Assembly: GCA_040221375.1 (NCBI GenBank) | Contig: JAVKEP010000089.1 | Coordinates: 1-64,000, forward strand | Length of the DNA: 64,000 nucleotides | Source: SHAN690 sp040221375 | Lineage (GTDB): Bacteria; Bacteroidota; Bacteroidia; Flavobacteriales_G; Salibacteraceae | Direction of reading: 5' to 3' | Shown: one piece after another, positions 5,383 through 14,213 of the stretch | Layout of the letters: each line of letters starts with the position of its first letter | Numbering within the stretch: the stretch's first letter is position 1 | Notes under the pieces: generated by a model | Told to the model about the DNA's origin: nothing | The model's database searches: none | The model's input: the letters and a program-made list of their open reading frames with translations, nothing else | Made by a program: the position numbers and the translations under genes

Positions 5383-7881
5383 ATGTTAGGCTCTTGGTCA
5401 AAGGCATTGTTGCCACTGCTGCTTTTTGCGAATTTCACGCTTGCTCAAGAGGTGCCAATCATCGATTACAGCGTCAACTCCTACGGACAAGTGAAGCTGG
5501 AAGTTAATTCTACGTCTGTGCATTACTACATACTCAAAGTACGGAATGAACCAACCGGCGACTTTGACATTGCGGCCTCAATTACCTTAGGGCTTGAAGG
5601 GAAAACGACCATCACGGAGGCGCTCAGAAATTATCCGATCGAGCACTATCAGGTCTTGGAATACCGAATTGACGAACCGTTTGACACGGATGACGATGGT
5701 ACCGACGACATCACAGAGCTGGAAGCCCAACCGGACATGAATCCGCTCAATGCGGCCCAAGCTTTGGATATTGAAGACGGTGCGGTCATTTTAGACAGCT
5801 TCGGCCTTTTTAACCAACTATCCATCTCTGCTGCAAACGTTCAGTTTGTTGAGTTTCTCAACGGAAAGCGCTACGCCAAGTTCGTCATCGCAAAGTTTGA
5901 TGAAGCACCTGAAATCTATTTCATGAACAGTTCCACACACAACTTGCACGCCGACTTCATCAGCGCCAAGAACATTGATGTAAGCGGAACCTTGATGAAA
6001 GGACAGATCGTCTACCACCCCACCACGGTTTCCAACAACGGGACTATTGGCACCTTCGCTTTCAACTTCAGCGATGGACACGGGGAGGATTTTGAAGTCT
6101 TGCAGCGCACACACGAACTGTTGGCTGCCAGCATGCCATATCTGAAGAATAACTTTTCTTACTACGTCACAGAGCGGAGTGAAGACGAATACGAACGCGA
6201 TTCCGCACTCATCGCAGCGTCCCGTATACCGGTAATTACCGAAGAAGAGGTTTTTGGAGAGGTTGATTATTGGGGACTCAACCAGCGTGAAGGCTACGGG
6301 TTCTTTCGAGTTTTGGAAGCGGGGGTTGTGCCCGATGCGCGGGATATCGTTCTGCTGAATGCACTTCCCAACGACCTTCCACGCGTGGGAGGGATCATCA
6401 CTTCAGTGCTGCAAACGCCCTTGTCGCACATCAACCTCAGAGCTATCCAAGACGGCATTCCCAATGCCTTCATCCGCGATCCGTTGGCGGTCGACTCAAT
6501 TGCTGACCTGCTCAACAGCTACGTATACTTCAAGGTAGCATCTGACCACTTCACTCTTCGTGCGGCCACCCAAACCGAAGTGGATGCCTGGTTTGATGCA
6601 TTGCGACCCAGCGAAGTGCAGTATTCCCCGATGAACCTGGACTTCAAATTCATCCTGCCGCTTGATGATATTTCCTTCTCGATGTATGACGGGTTTGGAC
6701 ACAAGTGCGCGAACGTTGCAACGATGCGGAATTTTGGCTTCGCGAATGGAACCGTTCCAGACGGATTTGGTGTGCCGTATTATTTCTATCATGAATACAT
6801 GAAATACAACGGCTTTGTCGATGAGCTCAAATCAATGCTCTCAGATTCAGATTTCATGTCGGATCGAACCGTGCGCGAACAGCGACTGTTGGCCTTTGCA
6901 GATCAAATTAAAAAGGGAAGCATGCCGAGTTGGATGTTGAAAGATCTCGCCGCCATGCAAACTTCATTTCCCCGAGGAACATCCATTCGATGTCGTTCGA
7001 GCTCAAATACTGAAGATGTGCCAGGATTCCACGGCGCCGGATTGTACGATTCGAAAACGCATCACCCAGATGAAGGCCACATCGAAAAGTCGATCAAGCA
7101 GGTGTATGCCAGTTTGTGGAATCTCAGGGCATTTGACGAGCGCGAGTTTTATCGCATCGATCATTATTCCACCTCTATGGGCGTCTTGTGTCATCCCAAC
7201 TACAGCGACGAAAAGGCCAACGGTGTCGGGGTGAGTACCGATCCGATATACCAAACCTACCAGTCCTTCTTCTACCTCAATACACAGATCGGTGAAGACT
7301 TGATCACTAATCCAGGCGCTGAATCGGTACCAGAAGAGATTCTCCTGGATCGGGAGCAGAAGGAGGAGCACGACTACATTTTGCTACGATCTTCCAGTCT
7401 GGCAGAAGGCGATGAGGTCATCTTGAGCCACAAACTTCGGTCACAGCTAAGAACGTACCTTACAGAGATTCATGAACAGTTTCAACTCCTGTACGATGCT
7501 GAAGGAAACGAAACCTTCGCAATGGAAATCGAGTTCAAAGTCACGAGTGAAGGCGAATTGGCGATCAAACAAGCGCGTCCTTGGGTCAGCTTTGTGCCAA
7601 GTGAAGATTCGGATGATCCGGATGTGCGCATGCCTTCTATCACGGTTTATCCCAATCCTACCTCCTATTCCATTCAAGTGAGATGTGAGGACTGCCGCGT
7701 TGTTAAATTGCTCATCGCCACACTGACTGGCGAAATTAAACGTGAAGTGCAGCACGACTACCGCAGCGATCTTCCAACGGAAGTTTCGGTTGCTGACCTG
7801 GCCCCTGGCGTTTATTTAATGCTCGGAATCCAACCCGATGGCAGTGTGGGTTTCTCGAGTAAGTTTATCAAAACGGACTAA
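5383..7881 (+). CDS. Secreted PEP/pyruvate-binding-domain protein with T9SS sorting domain
   Basis: The 832-residue protein begins with a signal peptide (MLGSWSKALLPLLLFANFTLAQ). A phosphohistidine-like swivelling segment, TPLSHINLRAIQDG, has its His near residue 349. It is followed by a PPDK N-terminal, ATP-grasp-like domain: GHKCANVATM with Lys near 441, and CRSSSNTEDVPGFHGAGL starting near 538. The C-terminal 80 residues (ITVYPNPTSYSIQVR...GVYLMLG) form a type IX secretion sorting domain. The fold normally transfers phosphate between ATP, PEP and a histidine, yet this protein is predicted to be exported. The start at 5383 is chosen for the signal peptide; an upstream ATG at 5314 would bury it. 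Confidence 0.8.
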   Translation: MLGSWSKALLPLLLFANFTLAQEVPIIDYSVNSYGQVKLEVNSTSVHYYILKVRNEPTGDFDIAASITLGLEGKTTITEALRNYPIEHYQVLEYRIDEPFDTDDDGTDDITELEAQPDMNPLNAAQALDIEDGAVILDSFGLFNQLSISAANVQFVEFLNGKRYAKFVIAKFDEAPEIYFMNSSTHNLHADFISAKNIDVSGTLMKGQIVYHPTTVSNNGTIGTFAFNFSDGHGEDFEVLQRTHELLAASMPYLKNNFSYYVTERSEDEYERDSALIAASRIPVITEEEVFGEVDYWGLNQREGYGFFRVLEAGVVPDARDIVLLNALPNDLPRVGGIITSVLQTPLSHINLRAIQDGIPNAFIRDPLAVDSIADLLNSYVYFKVASDHFTLRAATQTEVDAWFDALRPSEVQYSPMNLDFKFILPLDDISFSMYDGFGHKCANVATMRNFGFANGTVPDGFGVPYYFYHEYMKYNGFVDELKSMLSDSDFMSDRTVREQRLLAFADQIKKGSMPSWMLKDLAAMQTSFPRGTSIRCRSSSNTEDVPGFHGAGLYDSKTHHPDEGHIEKSIKQVYASLWNLRAFDEREFYRIDHYSTSMGVLCHPNYSDEKANGVGVSTDPIYQTYQSFFYLNTQIGEDLITNPGAESVPEEILLDREQKEEHDYILLRSSSLAEGDEVILSHKLRSQLRTYLTEIHEQFQLLYDAEGNETFAMEIEFKVTSEGELAIKQARPWVSFVPSEDSDDPDVRMPSITVYPNPTSYSIQVRCEDCRVVKLLIATLTGEIKREVQHDYRSDLPTEVSVADLAPGVYLMLGIQPDGSVGFSSKFIKTD

Positions 7882-7904
7882 AGATGGCCTGATAATGGGC
7901 CTTG

Positions 7905-8648
7905 CTAGTCGCTCCGCTTCTGCTTGAGCGTATAAGAATACTTTACTAAAAGAATGTGCGTGATCTTAGGATCCCACAGCGCTTCTTGGTGTTCGTACAT
8001 GTACATGAGTCCCACTTTGTGCGGGCCGCGCAGGTTTTTCTCTGTACCTGCGAAAAGTCGAAACCTTCGGAATCCATTGATTTCTCCGAGTTCTTGATGA
8101 AAGAAAGCTTCAGCACCGATCTCAGGGTCTAGCTTCCAATTTCGAAAATCATACTCAAGGGATAGCTTGTATCGGTAGTCTTGGGCCGGATGATCGCCTT
8201 CTGCTGCGCTGATCCCGATCTCATTTCTGTTTTGATAGCGAATTCGTTGCCTGATATCGATGCGTTCGTACTTGAGGACGAGCTCTACTTCTGCCTGTAC
8301 GCGAACGTGGTGTTCAAAACCCTGTACATTACCCCGATTGTCGTTCAATCCGATGTAACGACCTCCCACACCGAAGTTGAAATAATCGTTCGGATTGTAT
8401 TCCACTCCGACTTCAGACAGTACTCGATCAAATTCCGTCACGATGGACTTGGTCCTGAATTGATGATCGGTCTTGATCTCCCAACGCTCTCCCAATTCGA
8501 AGTTGACGCGTGCCGAGGTCCAAAGCTCTCCGTCCACATGATCTGCTCCACCGGCAATCTGAGAAATGGCAGACGGTGAGTAGACCAGAAATGCACAAAT
8601 GCCGAAAAAGCCGATGGAACGAGAAGCCGTGGCAAACAATTTGGTCAT
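7905..8648 (-). CDS. DUF2490-family exported protein (probable outer-membrane beta-barrel)
   Basis: This 247-residue protein has a signal peptide (MTKLFATASRSIGFFGICAFLVYSPSAISQ). Its mature part is rich in amphipathic strands with aromatic ends, such as GELWTSARVNFELGERWEIKTDHQFRT, YFNFGVGGRYIG, IDIRQRIRYQNRNE and GLMYMYEHQEALWDPKITHILLVKYSYTL. This is the pattern of DUF2490, a family of small outer-membrane barrel-like proteins in Bacteroidota. It is the last gene of a minus-strand group with DUF4956 and VTC proteins; 100 bases separate it from DUF4956. An upstream ATG (8678) would add ten residues. Confidence 0.75.
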   Translation of the reverse strand: MTKLFATASRSIGFFGICAFLVYSPSAISQIAGGADHVDGELWTSARVNFELGERWEIKTDHQFRTKSIVTEFDRVLSEVGVEYNPNDYFNFGVGGRYIGLNDNRGNVQGFEHHVRVQAEVELVLKYERIDIRQRIRYQNRNEIGISAAEGDHPAQDYRYKLSLEYDFRNWKLDPEIGAEAFFHQELGEINGFRRFRLFAGTEKNLRGPHKVGLMYMYEHQEALWDPKITHILLVKYSYTLKQKRSD

Positions 8649-8748
8649 AATCGGTCGTATGTGTTCGAACATTCGCATGCTATATTTTCAGGCATTCGCT
8701 CTAGCGATCAAGGCATAGATCGTTACTAGTTATTCAACCCAATCGTAT

Positions 8749-9384
8749 TCAACGCTCCACGTAATAAACGGTCAAGTCGGCGGCATCACGTAGGTAATCG
8801 ATTTTGGTCACTTCAAAGCGCTTGATCTCCAGGCCGGTACGCTCCTTTAGTTGTTGCATCAAGGGCTCCTGCTGGTTTTCTCGGATGAAACGAATATCCT
8901 CTAAGCTGATGTTGATCGTTTTCTCGGGCCTACCGACGAGCTTGTTCTCGAGAAACCAGAGCCCAAAAACGACGGCCCCATTGGTCAAAAGCAGCTCTGC
9001 ATGGCTGATTTTTTTGTTGGCCAAGGCATTGATGACAGACACTCCAATGATCACGAAGAGGTAGGTCATTTCCTTGATAGGAATGGTATCTGTGCGGTAA
9101 CGAATGATGCCAAATATTGCAAAGAGCCCAAGGGCAAAGCCGAGTTCTAGCTTCACATTGTTCAGAAGGAAGCACAGCAAAAAGGTCACGGTACCTACGG
9201 CGAGATAACTGAAATAAAAATCCTTCTTATAGGTGGAGCGGAGGTAGAGGTAATGGGCGATGTAGAATATGACGGCCACGTTAAACAAGAGCCGCACTAG
9301 CAGTTCCGTAAAATCGACTACATCGATTACTTTGATGTCAAAAATACGGTAGAGGTCTTCCCAATGATTGAAGTCTTCGTTCAT
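8749..9384 (-). CDS. DUF4956-family membrane protein
   Basis: The 211-residue protein has an N-terminal soluble helix, then four hydrophobic segments (about residues 28-46, 57-75, 80-95 and 105-150), and a soluble C-terminal domain containing EDIRFIRENQQEPLMQQLKERTGLEIKRFEV. The signature FALGLFAIFGIIRYRTDTIPIKEMTYLF is diagnostic for DUF4956. Its start codon overlaps the stop of the VTC-domain gene by four bases (ATGA), so the two are translationally coupled. Such pairs recur in many bacteria, which suggests that DUF4956 is a membrane partner of the polyphosphate-polymerase-like enzyme. The biochemical role is not established. Confidence 0.85.
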   Translation of the reverse strand: MNEDFNHWEDLYRIFDIKVIDVVDFTELLVRLLFNVAVIFYIAHYLYLRSTYKKDFYFSYLAVGTVTFLLCFLLNNVKLELGFALGLFAIFGIIRYRTDTIPIKEMTYLFVIIGVSVINALANKKISHAELLLTNGAVVFGLWFLENKLVGRPEKTINISLEDIRFIRENQQEPLMQQLKERTGLEIKRFEVTKIDYLRDAADLTVYYVER

Positions 9385-10196
9385 GTGATGGTTTCAACAG
9401 GTGATAGCGTACGAATGTGCCGCAAACGCGGCAAAAAGAGATTTTGTTTTACCCCAGACGCAAGCAGTGCCATGCCGGTGCAGTATTTGCTGAATTGGCG
9501 CCTCCGAATGTTGTGGGACAGCAAGGTTCGGTGCATATCAGAATGCCTCGCGTTTACCGATTTCACCTCCACGACCAAGAGTTCAGAAGCCACTGACCGC
9601 TGATCTTCCAAGCTAAATCTAAGGGCGGTGTCAATGGTCACCCGCTCGGCACGTTCGAGGTCAACCAAGGTGATTCGATCAAATGACACTCGAAGGGTCT
9701 GAACCAAATCCCGATTTCCAAAGTCACTTTCTTGTTTGATGAATGCCCTTTCTTCGGCCGTGAATGTGGCGTCTTCAAAACCGGAAGGCATGCGACGCTT
9801 GAGGGTCTTCCCAGTATTGGTTTTAGACTTGACTTCCAGAAAGCTCAACCCAGAATCCGCGTAGAGCCGTTTCCGGATCTTTTGTCGCCGAGCCTTGCCT
9901 CGGTGGTGATCGTGGTACATCGTACGGTCTGCGGTATCGTAGTAGACGTTTTGATAGGAAAACTGACGGCGACCCTCTAATTCCAATACATGATGTTTGC
10001 CAACCAGGTCTGAGAGTAGCCCGTGCAAGGCAGAGATCGTGCCGACGTATTTCGTATCGACACGGCTCATCAATGCCACCTCTTCCATCCCAGCCAGCGA
10101 GATGGGCCGAAATGCGGTAAGTGGCAGTAGGATATTGGAATCGTGTTGCAAGGAATTGGATCTTGGGTTATGAAACGGGAAAGTTAGTGGATTCAT
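9381..10196 (-). CDS. VTC/polyphosphate polymerase-domain protein
   Basis: The 271-residue protein carries the VTC (vacuolar transporter chaperone) catalytic-domain pattern: MSRVDTKYV near residue 42, FSYQNVYYDTADRTMYHDH, RRQKIRKRLY and FLEVKSKTNTGKTLKRR, followed by LVVEVKS near the C-terminus. These basic and acidic residues line the triphosphate tunnel of polyphosphate polymerases and metal-dependent triphosphatases. It would make or handle inorganic polyphosphate at the membrane with DUF4956. The start at 10196 is favoured over an ATG 12 codons upstream. It is the first gene of the minus-strand operon. Polymerising activity is not demonstrated for such bacterial forms. Confidence 0.8.
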   Translation of the reverse strand: MNPLTFPFHNPRSNSLQHDSNILLPLTAFRPISLAGMEEVALMSRVDTKYVGTISALHGLLSDLVGKHHVLELEGRRQFSYQNVYYDTADRTMYHDHHRGKARRQKIRKRLYADSGLSFLEVKSKTNTGKTLKRRMPSGFEDATFTAEERAFIKQESDFGNRDLVQTLRVSFDRITLVDLERAERVTIDTALRFSLEDQRSVASELLVVEVKSVNARHSDMHRTLLSHNIRRRQFSKYCTGMALLASGVKQNLFLPRLRHIRTLSPVETIT

Positions 10197-10392
10197 ATGT
10201 TGGATCGTGAAAGTAGAAAAGGAAAGGGTCAATGGAAGGAGAGCGGAACACTTTGCGATGGTCGTCCGTTTCCATTACCTTGGTAATACCTAAGTACGAG
10301 AGAACACTACCTTCGTTCAGCCATCGATTTAGCCGTACATTTCGCGCATTGATTCCAACGCTAAGCATTATTCACTGAACCTTGAATGCACG

Positions 10393-11175
10393 ATGAAAAC
10401 AAAACAAGAAATTGTAACCAATTGGCTACCGCGCTATACGGGCACTGCTCTTGATGTGTTTGGGGAGTATATTTTGCTCACCAACTTCATCGGATACGTC
10501 AACCTCTTTGCCGCCAAATACGATGTAGAAGTCATAGGCGCTGACAAGGCAATGCAAACGGCTACGCACGGAAACATTACCATCATCAATTTTGGAATGG
10601 GCAGCGCCATGGCTGCCACGGTCATGGATTTATTGTCGGCAATCATGCCTAAAGCAGTTCTGTTCTTAGGGAAATGCGGAGGGCTCAAAAAGAAAACTTC
10701 CGTCGGGGATTTCATTCTGCCCATGGCCGCGATTCGAGGTGAAGGAACCAGCAATGAATATTTGCCTCAAGAAGTGCCTGCCCTACCCTCCTTTCGCCTT
10801 CAACGGACCATTTCGTATGCCATGCAAGAATTTGAGACGGACTATTGGACAGGGGTAATATTTACGACCAATCGTCGGGTGTGGGAGCATGACGAGGTAT
10901 TCAAGGAACGACTCAACGAAGCCAGAGCCATAGGTATTGACATGGAAACGGCCACCCTCTTCACGGCTGGATTTGCGAACGGAATACCACGCGGAGCCTT
11001 GCTTTTGGTGAGTGACAACCCGATGATTCCCAGTGGGGTAAAAACCGATGCCAGCGACAAATCGGTTACCTCCAACTTCGTGGAATTGCACCTGAATATC
11101 GGCGTCCGGGCATTGGAAGAATTGCGGGACTCAGGCCACAGCGTTAAACACATGCGCTTTGATCATCGGCCTTGA
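10393..11175 (+). CDS. amn: AMP nucleosidase
   Basis: The 260-residue enzyme belongs to the nucleoside phosphorylase fold and hydrolyses AMP to adenine and ribose 5-phosphate. Diagnostic segments are ITIINFGMGSAMAATVMDLL, AVLFLGKCGGLKKKTSVGDFILP (the phosphate-binding glycine turn), and AIGIDMETATLFTAGF with the ribose-binding Glu. It lacks the N-terminal regulatory domain of the long proteobacterial Amn, as is usual for the short Bacteroidota type. It is monocistronic, starting 196 bases from the divergent VTC operon, and probably has its own promoter in that gap. Confidence 0.9.
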   Translation: MKTKQEIVTNWLPRYTGTALDVFGEYILLTNFIGYVNLFAAKYDVEVIGADKAMQTATHGNITIINFGMGSAMAATVMDLLSAIMPKAVLFLGKCGGLKKKTSVGDFILPMAAIRGEGTSNEYLPQEVPALPSFRLQRTISYAMQEFETDYWTGVIFTTNRRVWEHDEVFKERLNEARAIGIDMETATLFTAGFANGIPRGALLLVSDNPMIPSGVKTDASDKSVTSNFVELHLNIGVRALEELRDSGHSVKHMRFDHRP

Positions 11176-11309
11176 TTGGACGAGCAAAGCATCGAATCGG
11201 TCGCTTCCGCATCGCCTAGTTTTTGTATTTTTTTCTGGAATTTAACTACCCGATATCGGCCGATGATCGACTTAAAATGGCTAGTTTACGGTCTTTAAAA
11301 TCGAATGAT

Positions 11310-11690
11310 ATGAAGGTCACACCAGAACACAACCAACGCATGGCAAACATGACCTTTGCTTCCGTTTATCCACATTACATAACCAAAGTGGAAAGAAAGG
11401 GGAGAACGAAAGAAGAGCTTCATAAGGTCATAGCATGGTTGACAGGATTTGATGAAGACAGATTACAAGACCTAATCAAAGAGAACGTCACTTTTGAAAC
11501 TTTCTTTCAGAAAGCAGAACTAAACCCTCAAGCCCATTTGATCACTGGCGTGATCTGCGGCTACCGAATCGAAGAGATTGACAACGAACTCACCCGACGA
11601 GTCAGGTATTTAGACAAGTTAGTAGATGAATTAGCTAAAGGAAGAAAGATGGAAAAGATTCTTCGGCAAGCATCGGTAGATAAATCCTGA
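11310..11690 (+). CDS. DUF2200-family protein
   Basis: This 126-residue protein shows the DUF2200 pattern almost throughout: RMANMTFASVYPHYITKVERKGRTKEEL, VIAWLTGFDEDRLQDLI, FFQKAELNPQAHLITGVICGYRIEEI and a final RRVRYLDKLVDELAKGRKMEKIL. The function of the family is unknown. The ATG at 11310 is preferred over a TTG at 11223, because the extra 29 residues are not family-like. It has no evident operon partner. Confidence 0.85.
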   Translation: MKVTPEHNQRMANMTFASVYPHYITKVERKGRTKEELHKVIAWLTGFDEDRLQDLIKENVTFETFFQKAELNPQAHLITGVICGYRIEEIDNELTRRVRYLDKLVDELAKGRKMEKILRQASVDKS

Positions 11691-12036
11691 GCATGAGCGC
11701 TTTTGTGTAGTCTGGGAAGTGTGCTTTTAATGCAATTTCTTTGGGCTCGATTCCTATGCGTAAAGGACTCTGGTGCATTGCCTGGTCCTGGTAAAAGCGA
11801 AAATTACGAGACCACCGAAAAAAATGTACTGGAAGTTCCTAGCAATGCTGTTTTTGCCGCCGCTTCAGCTAAGCCTGGTTCGGGAAGAAACGCATCCCAT
11901 TATCACTTGGGACTGAATCGAACTGGAACACATGCCCATACATTCTAAATCATTGATAATCAGAAACAAATCTTTTTATCAAAACCAACATAGTGTAGGT
12001 TTTCTTTCTTCATTTGCTGCATATTATACATAATAA
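11691..12036. other. Intergenic stretch, possible gene remnant
   Basis: No intact gene is supported. A 30-codon frame at 11824-11916 begins MYWKFLAMLFLPPLQLSLV, which resembles an export signal, and stops soon after THPIITWD. This could be the beginning of a lost lipoprotein or secreted gene, or chance. The last 60 bases are AT-rich and probably hold the promoter of the next operon. Confidence 0.35.
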
Positions 12037-12753
12037 TTGAATGCATCCACCAAGGGTCTTGAAGTGCATATGCTGCCTCAACCCGACGATAACACTTGCG
12101 GGCCTACCAGCCTTCACGCAGTGTATAACTACCACAACCTCGAGCTATCTCTGAAGGAGGTAATCAAAGGAATCGACCGCGTTGGAAATGGCGGCACCTT
12201 AGCCGTATACCTTGGTGTTGACGCCTTGAAGAGGGGCTTTGACGCGACCATCTATACCTTCAACTTACGGATGTTTGACCCTACTTGGTTTGTGCTCTCA
12301 AGCGAGCAAATTCGAGACAAGATCAGGGCGCGACTCAAGCACAAGCGGATCAAGAAGTTAAAAGATATGGGTGACGCTTACATGGAGTTTCTAGCACTCG
12401 GTGGGGAAATTCGAATGGAAGACCTGACCACGGCCTTGATTCAGTCGTTTCTTGACGAAGGCAATCCCATTTTAACAGGACTGTCGGCGACGTACTTATA
12501 TCACTCCCAACGCGAATACGCTGATGATCAAGGAGCATCCGTCTATGACGACTTGAAAGGCGAGCCAATGGGCCACTTTGTCGTTTTGATGGGGCGGTCA
12601 GATAATGGTGACATTCTCGTCGCTGATCCTTATAAGGGAAATCCAATCAGCTCGAACAATTATTACAAGGTTGCTCCTACCCGTCTCATTCATTCTATCT
12701 TGTTAGGTATCGTAACTTACGATGCCAACTTGCTCATCATTTCACCTAAATGA
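12037..12753 (+). CDS. C39-like cysteine peptidase of the RimK/GCS2 cluster
   Basis: The 238-residue protein is a papain-fold, peptidase C39-like enzyme. The catalytic Cys sits in QPDDNTCGPTSLHAVY (about residue 21), the His in PMGHFVVLMGR and the Asp in VADPYKGN. GGTLAVYLGVDALKRG and FDPTWF are characteristic of the form that accompanies RimK-like ligases. It probably cleaves or transfers a peptide or isopeptide made by the neighbouring ligases. The start is uncertain: TTG at 12037, or ATG at 12070, which would begin directly at MLPQPDD. Its stop overlaps the next start by four bases, so it is the first gene of a coupled operon. Confidence 0.8.
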   Translation: MNASTKGLEVHMLPQPDDNTCGPTSLHAVYNYHNLELSLKEVIKGIDRVGNGGTLAVYLGVDALKRGFDATIYTFNLRMFDPTWFVLSSEQIRDKIRARLKHKRIKKLKDMGDAYMEFLALGGEIRMEDLTTALIQSFLDEGNPILTGLSATYLYHSQREYADDQGASVYDDLKGEPMGHFVVLMGRSDNGDILVADPYKGNPISSNNYYKVAPTRLIHSILLGIVTYDANLLIISPK

Positions 12754-14213
12754 AAAAAATTCTAGTCGTCGGGAATCCTGCCTTGTGGCAGATCCAGCAA
12801 GAAGATTGTGTGGTCATTTCATCGAAAGAATACCTAACGAACCCTGGCTGGGCTGGTGAAAAGAATGCACGGGTCTTCAATATGTCCAATGAATACCGGT
12901 ATCAATCCAAAGGATACTATGTTTCATTGATGGCAGAGGCTCGCGGACATAAACCCATTCCCAACGTTAAGAACATCCAAGACATCAAAGCCACCGAGAT
13001 CGTCAAGAGTATATCCGATGAACTGGACGAACTCATACAGAAGAGCTTTAAGGACATCAAATCGAGTGAATTTATCCTGAGCATTTATTTCGGGAAAAAC
13101 TTGGCCAAGCAGTACGATAAGCTGAGCAGTGAGCTGCACCGTTTGTTTAGGTCGCCTTTTATGCGTGCGCGATTTTCATACAACGGGAAAAAATGGGTGA
13201 TCTCAGGTTTGCGCACCATTCCATTCAAAGAAATACCCGAACCGCACAATGACTTCGTTTGGAAATCTGCCATTGAGTTCTTCCAACGCCGCAGGTTCAC
13301 AGAACGAAAAGAGATACCCTACCAGTTCGACTTGGCTATTCTCGTAAATCCGAATGAAAAGGCCCCGCCTTCTGATAAAAAGGCGCTGCAAAAATTTCAG
13401 GAGGCAGCAGAGAAACTTGGCATGTACGTAGAGATGATTACGAAAGATGATTATTCTCGACTGGCTGAGTTTGATGCCTTGTTTATTCGAGAAACCACAT
13501 CTGTCAATCACTACACCTACAAATTTGCCCGTCGTGCTCAAAGCGAGGGCATGGCAGTTATTGACGACCCAGACTCCATTCTAAAGTGCGCCAATAAAGT
13601 GTTCCTCGCAGAATTGTTGAACCTCAATAAAATATCAACGCCTAAAACGATCATCGTTCACCAAGACAATAAGCATGAAGCGATTGAAATACTGGGGTTT
13701 CCTTGTGTGCTGAAGCTTCCAGACTCGTCTTTTTCTCAGGGCGTATCCAAAGCAAAAAACTTAGAGGAATACCAAGAAAAAATCACAGCACTTCTTTCGG
13801 AATCGGACCTCGTAATTGCACAAGAATTTATGCCGAGCGACTATGATTGGCGTGTCGGCGTGCTAGAGAATCGCGTCATCTATGCGTGCAAATATTACAT
13901 GGCCAAGGACCATTGGCAGATCTATAACTGGGCGAGCAAGAAAAAGGGCGACATCGAAGGCAACTTCGATACCATTCCGATCAAGGAAGTCCCCCAAGAG
14001 GTTATTGATGTGGCATTAAAGTCGACTGCACTCATTGGTGACGGACTTTATGGTGTTGATATAAAGGAGACCTCGGAAAAGGTGGTAGTGATTGAGATCA
14101 ATGACAATCCAAACATAGACTGTGGTGTAGAAGACCGGGAAGCAGGAAACGATCTCTATGGTTGGATTATTTCGAGTTTAAAACGGCGCATTCAAGTACA
14201 ATTAAAACAATGA
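12750..14213 (+). CDS. RimK-like ATP-grasp ligase with RLAN N-terminal domain
   Basis: The 487-residue protein has an N-terminal RLAN domain (KILVVGNPALWQIQQEDCVVISSKEYL...NMSNEYRYQSKGYYVSLMAEARGHKPIP). A RimK-type ATP-grasp domain follows from about residue 195, with ANKVFLAELL, FPCVLKLPDSSFSQGV (ATP-binding Lys), QEFMPSDYDWRVGVL and the metal-binding IEINDNPNIDCGVED. ATP-grasp enzymes of this group join an amine to a carboxylate via an acyl-phosphate, often adding glutamate or other amino acids. The substrate here is unknown. It is coupled on both sides by four-base overlaps to the C39-like and GCS2 genes, which argues for one pathway. Confidence 0.85.
   Translation: MKKILVVGNPALWQIQQEDCVVISSKEYLTNPGWAGEKNARVFNMSNEYRYQSKGYYVSLMAEARGHKPIPNVKNIQDIKATEIVKSISDELDELIQKSFKDIKSSEFILSIYFGKNLAKQYDKLSSELHRLFRSPFMRARFSYNGKKWVISGLRTIPFKEIPEPHNDFVWKSAIEFFQRRRFTERKEIPYQFDLAILVNPNEKAPPSDKKALQKFQEAAEKLGMYVEMITKDDYSRLAEFDALFIRETTSVNHYTYKFARRAQSEGMAVIDDPDSILKCANKVFLAELLNLNKISTPKTIIVHQDNKHEAIEILGFPCVLKLPDSSFSQGVSKAKNLEEYQEKITALLSESDLVIAQEFMPSDYDWRVGVLENRVIYACKYYMAKDHWQIYNWASKKKGDIEGNFDTIPIKEVPQEVIDVALKSTALIGDGLYGVDIKETSEKVVVIEINDNPNIDCGVEDREAGNDLYGWIISSLKRRIQVQLKQ

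Noticed and set aside
7882..7904. Short GGCC...GGCC stem between converging genes
   Set aside because: Four-base arms with no T-run are too weak to call a terminator.
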